From contig CM072919.1 in assembly GCA_037013685.1 (NCBI GenBank), forward strand, positions 46,018,116-46,082,115: 64,000 nt of DNA. The letters run 5' to 3'. How positions within the stretch are numbered: the stretch's first letter is position 1; each line of letters opens with the position of its first letter. The position numbers were made by a program, and so were the translations under genes. Positions 1 through 12,600 of the stretch are shown here, piece after piece. The DNA is from Acridotheres tristis (taxonomy: Eukaryota; Chordata; Aves; Passeriformes; Sturnidae). The notes under the pieces are model-generated. The model was given only the letters and a program-made list of their open reading frames with translations. It searched no databases and was not told the origin of the DNA.

Positions 1-505
1 CTATCACTACAATTATGCATTAAGCACAGCACTGCTATCTTAATCAATTAAGCAGACTTTGTGTACAGCATTGTTTTCATACCATTAATACTGTTTACAA
101 AGCAATAAATACAAAACTTATTTTACTTCAATCTGCCCTGGGCTAAAATACAAAGTTACCTTCAGAAATATCTGTTCAGTCTTCCCTCCTGAAGTCACTG
201 TGATGAAACGAGTACTTGAAGTAAACTTGAAGTAAATAATAAGGAAATGGCTTTCCCTTTAGGACAGGTAAATAATTTTTAATTATAAACATTTTTTCCC
301 CACCAACAGGACCTCTGTCACACCATCTTCCTAGAAATGGGTTGTGGGCTTTATTGTTTACTTTACATTTTTTCCCATTATTTGTTAATGAAAAATAGGA
401 AGGCTGTACTTTAACACGACACTCCATTCCAAAAGAGCCACAGATCTGTACAGTCCCTGTGATTCCATATCTGCAAAGTGACCTCAAACACTGGACATAT
501 TATAC
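1..505 (-). other. FOCAD intron after exon 19 (partial)
   Basis: AT-rich sequence. I looked for the next expected focadhesin exon (human ALEEFFTSLVKQE) on the minus strand and found nothing similar. Open frames here are chance or run into exon 19. Confidence 0.8.
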
Positions 506-635
506 CTCCTAAAACAGCAGCTGGTGTTAGAGACAACAGCTTGATATATGAAGAACCCGGAACAAATAGATTTGCCTCCTCATCCTCTTCATCTTCATTC
601 ATGTCTGTCTCTTCCAATGAGTCAACTGGTCGCGC
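506..635 (-). CDS. FOCAD: FOCAD exon 19 (residues 731-774), last coding exon in the window
   Basis: 130 bp, acceptor AAATCTTCCAG, donor GGAG/GTATAAT. It encodes [20 protein letters not shown], a strongly acidic tract, then [20 protein letters not shown] and VLG. Human has an acidic run at the same place followed by VPGSCYLKLLSLTPP. It ends after one base of a codon whose remainder lies off the left edge. Confidence 0.96.
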
Positions 636-3600
636 CTGGAAGATTTAAAAAAAAATGAAATGTCAGCATAAAAATCGCAAGTCCACATTACCAGTCATGA
701 TTCCAAGAGTCAAAAATATCAATTAAATATGAAAAGTTCCCGGTTTCATTATTTTCACTCCATTTCATAAATCTGAAGTTTAATGAATAAAAGCTTTTCT
801 TCTACCTGACTGAAAGGCAACACTGGTTGGTAAAAATCACAGGGTATGCAAATACATATCTGTAATAGTAAAATTAATCTTGATGCTTACAGTTGAACTA
901 ATATTTATAAAACTTTACTTTCACCCTGATTCTTCTTCAGTTTAACAGTGTTTTATGTTGGCACTTTAATATAAATAAAAATTTTTGCTAGAAAATACTT
1001 TTACATATTAGTTTTGGAATTTGAAAAACTGCAACATATTTACATTGCTTTCAATTAAAACATATTTACTCACTTTCTGCACCAGTAATATGACTATAAA
1101 ATAACTACACTAGTAATACAGAACTATGTTCTACTGTGAAAGACAGTCTTGCAGCAGAGTTTATGTATTTCCCTTATTCTATCCTGTGGTCTTCTATGTA
1201 AAACACATTTTTAATTTGTAAGGTTTATGCTGAACTCTTCTCATGGATTTATATAAATAATGTTTTTTAATTTTAAAGTTGCATATTCCAGCCTTTTCGT
1301 AACAGCCAGTTACAACCCATGAATGGAGCCTATCATATAATAAAGCAGTAAATAAAGCTTTTATTACAAAGCCATAGGATTCACTATTCCACGAAGTAAC
1401 AGTGGACTACTGAGTACTGTCTGGTCCCATACAATATAAAAAGAAGTCACCTAGAGACCTTATGTTCATCTCCTTGTACCCTTTCATTTTGTTAGGTTAT
1501 TGAGTCACCTAATCAGAAGTTTCAGAGTTTAACAGCCCTCTGCATACTTAAAAAGCCTTTTAGTAAGTATCTCAACTCCCTTCTGACTGCCTTTACCAGT
1601 TAAACAGTAAAATATTTTGCTGTAAAAGTTCACAACAAAAACACGGGAAAACTTTTCAACTTAATTCCAAAAATTGCACCTGCTTTTCAAACTGATGGGC
1701 CTATCTTGAAAAAAAAGCCCTATCCATGAGTGTGACTGCCATGAAAGAAACAGCTATCACAAGAGCTGCTTAGTGACAAGACCCAAATGCAAGCACTAAA
1801 AAAAGAGCATAAAATGCAAATCAGCTGCCAAAAAAAAGAGCTGCTAATTTAATAACAAAAAATAAGAAAAACTACCTTCTGACTGCTTAGCACTATGTTT
1901 CATTCATGCCTTTCCCTGCTCATAAGACTTAGCTTTGCCAATCACACATGAAATCATCTCATGTCATCAGCAGGAGCTTGTATTCCTTCAGGAGGCTCTC
2001 CTGAATTTCTGGCAGAGAAGGCACAAGGACTGGTTTCCCTTTAAAGAGGATATAACCTGTGTCAGATGGAAGAGTCAGATGCGCTTATGATCAAACATAT
2101 AACGTGGCTACCTGTCCAGGAAGATGAAGAATTGTATGTTCTTCAGAGTCAAATGATGAGAGTGATTTATAGGCTGAAATGGCTACAAGGGCATCCTAGA
2201 AAATTAACAGGAAGAAAAAGAAAATCACAAACACAGTATATAGTATTGCTACCCGCTGGAAACTCCACATTCAAAGACTTTATCAAGTAACCAGTGAATG
2301 CTGAAAAAGAGTTCAACAATATTTTCCTGAGGCATACTCTCAATTGCTTACTTTTTATATACACAATGACAGTAGCAAGAACAATTATTTAGGCTTGATA
2401 ACAAGCATTCTGAGCATTCTACTTCAGGGAAAAATATTCAAGATATGAGAATAATGTTGATAACATATTGATGTTTTAGTTGCTGCTAAAAAGTGCTTAC
2501 TCATATCAAAGACTTTTCAGCTTCCTGTGCCAGTGTGCCAGTGCACAAAATACTCAGAGGGAGCACGGCCAAGACAGATGACCTGAACTGACCAAATGAT
2601 AATCCATATCATAGAACTTTATGCCTAGTACATAAACTCAAGGAAGTTGGCCAGAGGGTACCCATTACTGCTCAGGGATGGACTGGGCATCCCTCAGTGG
2701 TGGTGAGAAATTGTATTGTGCAACACTTGTTTGTAATTGAGTTTTTATTCCTCTTTGCCTTCTTGTTATATCCCATTTCTTTACTATTATTACTGTTATT
2801 GTTATTTTTGTTGTTATTATTATTACATAGATACTTTATTTCACTTACTAACCTCAATTGTCTCAATCCATGGGGCTTTTTTCCAGTTCTCCTCTCCAAC
2901 CCACCACAAGGAAGGGAAACAAAAAGTGGATGCATGGTACTTAGTTGTCATCTGGGATTAACCATGAGGCTAAAAAGTTCACTGAAATAGGCTGATGGAA
3001 GTCTTAGTCTTAAACTAAAATACACTACTTCCACCAGCCCCCTGGTGATGCTAGTCCAATATTCCCACTGCATCACAAAACTCCACAAATGAACTGAGTT
3101 AGCTGTCACAGCAGCATCTTTGTCAAGAATGCTTCATTATGTTAAGGCTGAAATTTTCCAGAAGTCAAACTAGTTTCACAGACTAACAGAATATACTGAG
3201 TCGGACGGTATCTGCAAGCATCATTGAGTCCAATTCCTGGCCCTGCCTGGGACATCCCCAAGAGTCACACCATGTGCCTGAGAGGGCTGTCCAAACACTT
3301 CTTGAACTGTGTCAGGCTTGGTCCTGTGATTACTTCCCTGGGGAGCTGTTCCAGTGCCCAACCACCCCCTGGGGAAAGAACCTATTTTTCTAATATCCAA
3401 CTTAAACCTCCCCCCATACAACTTCAGGCCATTCCCTCAGGTCCTGTCACTATCACCACAGAGCAGAGATCAGTGTCTGCCCCTCCTCTTCCCCTTGTGA
3501 GGAAGTTGCAGACTACAATGAGGTCTCCCCTCAGTCTCCTCCTCTCCAGGCTGAATAGACCAAGTGACCTCAGCCACTCCTCATACACCTTCCACTCAAG

Positions 3601-6600
3601 GCCCTTTGCCATCTTTGTGGCTTTTCTTTGAATGCTCTCTAATAGTTTAATGTCTTTCTTATATTGTGGTGACCCAAACTGCCCCCAGGAGGTGGCAGGT
3701 GAGGTGAGGACATACTAGTGCACAGTTTGTTTGTAATTCTCCTTGGAAATAGCAGAAGTTACATCAGTTACCACCTTTTACGTGTAGTACATTGCTTCAG
3801 AAACAGTGTTAAGCAACAGGAACAAAACCCTATTTGAAAAGGAGATTAATGACACTGTCTTGACAGAAAAGTACAGAACTTAATATCCTGTTGCTGACAT
3901 CAGAAATTAAAATTTTCAAGTATATCACTTACCTCGTTCTGTGTATTGTTCCAAAGGAAACTGATAACTTGAGCTTTGAATTTCTACAAAAGCAAAGGAA
4001 ACATGCATTTATGTTTTCTTTGACAAAATACACAGTTGCAATAGAGGCAATTACCTGAAACAACTTACTGCCACATGAACATACATTGAGCTATGAAAGT
4101 GGAAGGGTTGAAGTGTTGAACTCCAGACATATTCACATGTCCTCACATTCTGTGAGAGGGGAACCATGGATAAACCTCACACAGGAATTTCCCATCTATC
4201 TCCCAGGTCTCACTAACGCAAGTGAAAACAGTGAAACTGTATAAAACATGCATTTGACTAATCTGAACTAGGCAGTGGGTGCAATTTTATCAAAATCAAG
4301 CAGGTTTATGTAAAAGTTATATATAAAGATATACTAAAAGAAAGACTCATCTTAGGCCATAAGTACATACCTCAAATTCATTTGTATTCACTGTTAATGA
4401 GGGAACCAGGGAAAATAATTCATTTAGTGCTTTTAAAATGAGTGGTCTCGTATCACAACTCAGCTTTGGTGACAGAGCATTCCATGTAGAACGGATGCAA
4501 ACAACCTGCAAGCAAAGTGGGAGACATCATTACTAACAGCTATCCCAACTTCACTTAAACAATATTTCTTTCCAGTGCTTACTCTTCCTTCTTGAGAAAA
4601 GGAATTAATATATGGCTCATAAAAAGTAAAAATGCAAGCATTTTTAAAAATTCTTGTAGATCAACTGGCATAACACAGTAATAGTGCACCATACTTCACC
4701 AGGGAAAGCAACTACCAGTAGGAATAAATAACACACTGTTAGCAATACACAGAGCTGTACATGTATATTCATACCACATTAGTGCTCTACTTAACTTGGT
4801 CAAATTAGCTAAAAATCAAACTGTCTCTGGGAATTCAACAGGATGAAACCAGAGGAAGCCACCAAGGAATCTATTTTTGCTGGAAGCCCTCCAAAGCAAA
4901 ATGCGTTTAATCTTTAAAAACAATAAAAGCCAAAAAAATTTGCAGAACAAATGCAAAACACAGAAGTTCAGGAATACAGAAACTGTTGGAAACTTTCAAA
5001 CTACAATAAATACTAAACACTAATACCTAATATTGAACACATTTACACTATAACTAGAGCACAACAGGATACATAATGGTCTTCCCGGATACATAATTTC
5101 CTTCCTGGAAACAACACACATCACCCAGCTTCTTTTCACCTTCAAAAATCTGTATGACAGCTCAACAAGCAGTCAGTACAACATTTTTCATTTCCAGGCA
5201 CTGAAAAAGTCTGTAAGATGCTCAGTCAGTGGTACATTTCTAGTTGAAGAATTATCAGAAGTCATAAAAAGCAGTAGTCAAGTTTCTCAGGAATGTTGAC
5301 TAGACAGCAATACTGGTACTAAAACTTCCTCCTTTTTCCTTTTGAGATGTTTTTCAGTTGCCCTGGCTTTCTCTTGCTAACGAGCCATGTATTTTCCTGA
5401 AAATACATTTCATGGAGGATTTCATCAAACCTTAATGTTACTACCTGTGGAGAACTTAACATTTCAGAATTTTGCCACCATACCTAAAATAAATCTGTCT
5501 ATAATTTATATGTTGTTACTACTTGTCTTTTAGATTTCAGGCTCCACTGCAACAAAGAGTACAAAACAGGAAAAAATACAACTGAATAAATAAACAAAAA
5601 ACCCCAGCAAACAAAACCAAAAACCCCAAGAAACTATAACTCTGTTCACCCTACCCCACCCACCCAACAGAACCACAACACAGAGAAAAACCCCAAACCA
5701 TGTATGCTTAGAACCAAAGTCTAGACAAAAATTTTAAAATAGCAATGGCAAAGCAAAGTATAATTTTCAGCATTCTAAAGTGAAAAACTTCAGATCAAGA
5801 CTTAACTGTCTGAGCAAATGCCATGAATGAAAATGTCTTTCCAGCATAAGAAATTAAAACAAAGCAACAGAAAACAAAGACATTGAGAAATATAAATTTA
5901 TTTATGTAATGAAATCAAATAAGGGTATGTTTATGAAGATACTCAACAAAGGCATTGAGAAAGGTAGTTTCAGTATTATTGTGCACTGAAAAAACAATGT
6001 TTTGTATCTCTGAATGTAGGTAATTGCCAAATTAAGTGTCACTCAAACACATATCAGGGTGCAGTTTAAAAAACCAAAGATATATTTCGAGTTGAATCAT
6101 TTTCAAGAATAGCAAACCCATGAGTGTGTTTCTATGGTAACAACCACTGATGGCTAGAAAGACCTCATCTGGTAACATTCCAAGGGAAAATGATACCTCT
6201 CATTCCATTCTTTCAAAACAGACTGCAAGAATAAGAAAAAAGGTCTTCCAGTGCTCAGAAAGACAGACATTTCTATTAGCACTGGAAGTTTCTCCTCGAC
6301 TATATAGAAATGTTGAATTTTTAATGAATTAGTTGTCTGGAAAGTACAACATGTATTAATATGTAGAGAAAAAAAGTTGTACATTCGTGGAATTTGATAC
6401 TGTAATTTAGGAAGACTAACAAATCATCAGCTAGCCAAGCATGTTTAATTTCATTCTTTCCTAGTGTAACACACACATTCTCCAGCTTCAGCTAAGAGGC
6501 GAAAAAAGGCCTTCAAAAATAGACAGCATCCTAACAGAAGTTTCAGATGTAGCTTAAGACTGTACAATTCCTTTCAGATGGTATTTTCTAGACTTGTAAC

Positions 6601-9600
6601 TCAACAGCTGTCCTACAGAAAGCTCCTACGAAATTATGTACTGTAAACTGATGGAATAGGGAGATGGGAACAGTGGGAAACTGGTACTTTAAAAACCCAC
6701 AGTAAATAAAGAAACATTATAAAAGCAGTAATAACCTTGACATGGTGTCTTCCTGGAACAATGGGCAAATGTGATAAATATCTTGTGATGAAATTTATCT
6801 GCTAGTCATGAATCCCCAAGGAAAAACCCTGTGATTCCACAGACACTCTAAAGTTTCTGTTCAGCTCTACAAAGCTGTCCTCTGAAAATGCAAAACACTC
6901 TAGAAAACTAGCAAGATAAGAGAACTTTACAACACTGGTATGCCAACTACTGTCTGAAAAAAAATGTATAGGTGCTATTCAGAAAACGTGTGTTTACATT
7001 CTAGTGTCATACTTCAGTAGAAGTTCTTAAGTCTGATTTAGTTTTTTGTTATGTGGATTTTTTTCATTCTGGTTTGTTCAAATTAACATGTCATTGTCAT
7101 CTGGAGACATTGACAATCACACAGCACTTTTGGTACAGTACATTTTGGTTTATACTTATGTTTTCTTGTATTTTCAAAATTTATTTTAAAATATCAAGCT
7201 TGCCACTGCACAAAACACCAGCTGCTGAGTGGGAAAAAACTAAAAGCTAAATTTTACAGATGCTGAAGAGAAACAAAGTACTTTTGCTTCAGATGACCTT
7301 AAAGGGTGAGAAATCTTAGCAGAGAAATAGAGAACAACTACATTTCAATGGAAAGAGGATTTAAACACATGCTTAGAAATTTTATTCTTGAATGTTTCTC
7401 AGCTCGTATACTGTACTTGATACACAAAATCAAATAGATGCCAGGATAGCCTCAAATGAAGTACATTAGCTTCTGTTTAAATCACTGGGGAAAAAACAAA
7501 TTACATGCTGAGAAACAGGAAATGTGATCTGGGAAGAACTGTTGTGATTTTTTTTCCAATTTTGATGTGCAAATCACTATTCATTATTCATTAAAGACCT
7601 TTTGTTACTCCTACCAAAAAAAAAAGAGAGGGGCAGAAGCAGCCAGCCCTTCTTGCAAGTCCTGCAAAAGCTAGGTTTATACTCTTAACACTATTCATGT
7701 AGGATACACTTTGAATAAAGCCACTCTCTTTATACAAAACAATTACTGCAGTCAGCCGAAAGGAAAACTATTCTTACACAAGAGTCAACCAAAAAAATTA
7801 ATCAATGTTACAGCACATTTTGTTATCGCATTATTGTAACAAAGGAGCCTTTCTGAGACTCTCAGAACTCAACCCTGACAAAGCCACATGATGTATAGGG
7901 TTCCATAATCAACTGAGTAAACTCTATATGTACGAAAACGTAATTTTTATTATTCTGGTTCAGAAACTGATTGAAAGTTCAGTGCTCTCTAAAATCCTAC
8001 TTCTAAGCAGCTGCACATGGAAAAACTTGGAGACATCCCTTTCCCTTAAGTCAGTGGCAGAGAGAGAAAACACCAAAACAAAACCAATCTCTATGATTAT
8101 GTTCTTTCTGCACTGCAAACTACAGTCTAAATAATAAATAAAAGACAGACTAAATTACTTCACCTAAATGGTTACCCAGCTTGCCAAACCACAACAGAAT
8201 TCCCTGCTAAAGTTTCAGAATAGTTAGGTGGTAGATTTGGTCTCCCAGAACATTACACTGTATTTGGGGAAATAAGGCAAATTGAATTTGGACAGGAAAA
8301 ATTGGTCATGTCCACAAAATTGTCCGTCCATCCTTCCTTTCTTCCTTCCTTCCATCATGAGTAGTCCTAGCCTCCTGTCCTCAACAATGGTACAGTATAC
8401 ATCTGTTCTCAAATGAGGCTATTATAGTAGGATGAGAAATTTATCATATATCTAACTCCTACCTCTTTGCAAGATGAAGTTTAAATATAATCCAGCCTGA
8501 GAAAACACTAATTCAATACCAAAGCCAGCATTCAAAGAACCTATGTGACCTTAAGACACCAAACTTCACACCAAAGGCAAACAAAAAATTACCCTAAATA
8601 AATTTTTTCTTTGCAGCCATTGTTGGAAGATTTTTAATTATAATGAATATAAGTATCTGTGGATGATTCACTATATTGTTCTTGAACTGCTAAGTGATTT
8701 CAAATAATGTGGCAAGGCTGGCCTTACTGCAGTAAACACTGCAGTGGACATGTATTAGCAGATAAACATAAACTTGCTGTTTAGCAGAGAATGGGTAATC
8801 AAATATTCCTGCAGGATATAATTCACTACTCAGATGGCCTGTATAGTACAGTTTGTCAGTGACAGATTCACAGCATTCTGTGCCTGAATCATAACACCAG
8901 GATATCAATGTCTGGGATTTGGGAAACAAAGAGCCTTGTCTCCTAACTTAGAGATATAACATCACTATTTGGGTTCAAAGGGACCTCAGGATATTTCCAG
9001 CTCAGCCTCCTGCTCAAAGCAGGGTTACAATGAGAACTGATCCAGTTGCTCAGGGTTGTATCCAAAAGGAATGTGAAAATCTCCAGGGAAGGACACAGCA
9101 AAATCTCTTTGGTCAGCTTATCCCAAAGCTACTTGACTCTTCATCTGTAAGCAATGAACACATGAAGGTAAAAGAGAAGCCACCCAGCTGCTAGTGGTTG
9201 CACTCCCTATCTGGTACACTCTATGAATTAGAAACAGCAGGGCAGGCCACTAAGAAGATACAAAAATTACATTATTTAAGTGCATTTCAGCCAATCAGAA
9301 TTATGTACCTAACAGTCTTCATTTTCAAATCTCGAGGAAAAATGCATGGAAGGATGTCATTGCAATAAACCGCAAAGCTGATTCAAAATTTCAGCCCATG
9401 CACTGAAGGGCTCATCTGCTGTGGTAGAAGGTCACAGTACAATTTCCCAGGCACTATTAACTTAGGTTGGAAGAGAGGAATTAAATTTGTTAGAAGAAAA
9501 AGAAATTCTGCAGGAACTCAATGTACTCTTAAAATAAAGCCAACTGGGAAAAAAGGTCATGAACCACAAGCAAAACTCAAAACACAAGGACAAGCCAATC

Positions 9601-12600
9601 TAATCTTACCTCAGCCTCACAAAGTGCCCGTAGACCCTGTAATACTATGGCAGCAGGTGAAGCTTGATCAGGTTTTGTGCATTCATTTAATACCTGGGAA
9701 ATTGCAGCCAACATATCTGCTCCATGCTGGTATGGTCTAAAGGAAAAGAAAAAAAAAGAAAATAGAAGGCAATATTCACACAAGTTCTAATTTACACACA
9801 AAAATCTATTAGGTGCTGGTTTTATCTAAGTGACAACTAAAACTGCCAAGAACTGGAAGTTCACACACACACACAAAAAATATACAAGGAGGATATGACA
9901 GAGCGCTCTAAAGGCTGACTGACATGAGGAATTAAATCAGTAGGCATCAAATTCCAAATAAAAGATCATGGAGTGGTTGAGTTATGGAAGGTTTTGTCTA
10001 AGCATAGTATTCACTAAAAATTACATAATTCAAGAAGGGATTGAGAATGGAAGTCCAAATGCACTATTAAAAATGCACTATTTTATGATTCTTTGTTGCA
10101 TTATTCTGCAAGTAGTCCCTGTTGTGTATTGATGGAGATTCTGGCACCAAATGTTTTCTGTCCCTCTTACATGAGATAGCTGTATTTTCCTTGTTTTTCT
10201 TCTACTGCAATGCCACTTGTCTTTCCCTCAGTGATTGCATGGGCTGCTTTAGCTTTCCAGTCTTCTAACTGTCCATTCCGTTTTATTGGGTTGTGTTGGG
10301 CAAGGTGTTCAACAGTTCCTCATACTATCTCTATAAGAGGTTGTGGTAAATGGCACCTGGTAGGTGATTTAGATGTGTGGTAACTTGTGACTTATTTGCT
10401 CACAGATTCTTCCAAATGATTTCTAAAAGCATGAAGAACATGCATACACCTGAACTCCAGGTATACCACTTATCTAGCAAAATGAATATTACAGGTGCAC
10501 TGCGATTTCTCTCTTGCTTTTCACTTCTAAAAATTTTCTTGGAAAATACTGTCTGGCAAAATGGAAGTAGGTTGAAGAAGTAAATGACAAGGTATTTCCT
10601 CTAGAAGCTTGTTTTTAGTTGATACTTAAAAAATATATGCATCTTCTCAGCTGTAATTAGCTGACCTTCATAAAGGAAAGTGAAAGCTGGAACCCAATGT
10701 AGGTGACAGATAGAAAAGAAGATACGGTGCACATAAAACCAGGAAGTAAATACTAGTGCATTTAAACATACTCTTTTTACAGGAACTGTAAATTATTATG
10801 AAGTACTGATATTCATGGATTGTTAGAGCTAGAAAGGTTCAATGTATTATCCAGTTAGACTTGCACAACAGTGTTCTGTGGTATTATATCTGCATAAAGA
10901 CCAAAAACGTACATGTGACAAAATATGGTTTTCAGAAAAAAAATTGTATCTTTCTTTGAATAGATCAAAAGAGAGACCATTAGTTCTTTCTTCTATTGTT
11001 TTATCTCTCCCTTTTTCTAATCTGGAAGTGTTATGCCTGAAGTTTCTATCCTGGACCAGCAGAGGATTCATCTTTTGTTTCAGGATGAAGATAATTTAAT
11101 TTTAACAGCATTTATATGTGTGTTCTATCTGTCATAACAGAAAACCCTAAACGTAGTAGCTGCTCAGATTAGCAACGGCTGAGTCAATGCTGCAACTTGA
11201 AAAATATTACTCACAATTAAAGTAAAGGATTAAGTAAAAATAATGGTGCAGCTTTTCTGAAAACAACTCTTTCCTTGCAAAGACACTTACAAACACTTGC
11301 ACTTACCTCAGCCTACATACATCTCTTATACAAGCAGCTTTAGCAATCAGCTTTTCCCATTGAGCATCTTTGTCAACAGACACAGAGGGCATATCAGACA
11401 TTGCCAAGAACTTCTGCAGTTCTGGGTAAATTCGATCCTAGAAAAGATTTAGTTTTAAAATTATCATCACACCTTTTAAAGTGCGATCAGATTTTCAATT
11501 GGTAGCACTTCTACAGGACTTCTACATACCACTTTGATTTTTATTATTGCATACCGTATTTTGGTTTTTCTCATTATTCGGCTCTAATGCTACATTGAAA
11601 TTGAACTGGCTTTTGCAGATCAGGTCTCTAGGCATCTTTAAAAAAAACAGAAGTAAATTATTGCACATAACTTGTGCTGATTTTGTCTGGGATAGAGTTA
11701 ATGTTCTTCACAATGGCTGGTATGGGACTGTGTTTTGGATTTGTGCTGAACACAGGGTTGATAACACAGAGATGTTTCTGTTAGTGCTGAGCAGTACACA
11801 CAGCCAAGGCCTTTTCTGCTTTTCATTCTCCATGCTGGTGAGGAAGCTGGGGATGCTTGCAAGGCTGGGAAGAGACACAGCCAGGATAGGTGACCCACAC
11901 TGACCATAGGGACATTCCAGACCATATGATATCATGCTCAGGATATAAAGTAGAGGGAAGAAGGGAGAAGGGGGAGACATTTGGGCTGATGACATTTGTC
12001 TTCCCAAGCCACCATTACACATGATCTCTCTCCTGAAGATAGCCGAAGACCTGTCTGCCCACGCAAAACAGTGAAGTAATTCCTTGTCTTCTTTTGCTTG
12101 TGTGTGCAGCTTTTGCTTTCCCTACTAAACTCAACAGTTTTCTTCCTTTCACCCTTCTGATTTTTCTCCCCAATCCTACTGGTGAATAGGAGTGTGAGTG
12201 ACTGGTTGTATGGTACTTGGTTGCTCGCTGGGGATAAACCACAACACTAAGGTCTTGTTCGCAAAAAGCCATCCTTCAAACCATTTTTTTTCTAATCACT
12301 GTCTGAAATGTCATGAAATGAAAAGAAAGTTTATGAAAGACATACTACTGAAATATTCCATTAGAAGATCAGTACAGACACCATTTTCTTCATAGTGCTG
12401 ATAAGCAATGCTCCACTATTATTTTCTTCCTTGGTTAGTGGTAATGAAGTTTTTCAACTGGACTTATAGTGACATAACAAGAAGTTTCTAACCTGTCTTT
12501 CCCATAATGATGTCATCAGCCGTGAGGCAATTGCTCTGAGCTTAGGTGTGCTCCCGAGCATGTGTATGGCACGTAGAATCTGAGAAACACAAACCTGAAA

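Larger units (their letters stand above)
4506..9609 (-). other. FOCAD intron 15
   Basis: 5.1 kb. It holds one old CR1 piece near 9.0 kb and a short TTCC-rich tract at about 8332-8354. The rest is AT-rich sequence in which I recognise nothing. The open frames are short and without family resemblance. Confidence 0.8.

Noticed and set aside
1981..2045. Short minus-strand frame reading [20 protein letters not shown]
   Set aside because: It looks protein-like but sits inside intron 18, has no flanking splice pair in phase, and matches nothing in focadhesin that I recall.
2066..2290. 74-codon + strand frame
   Set aside because: It is the opposite-strand shadow of FOCAD exon 18.
10800..10880. Possible old repeat 3' end ('gttagagctagaaaggttca')
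   Set aside because: Only one motif of about 20 bases is suggestive; the rest does not follow CR1.
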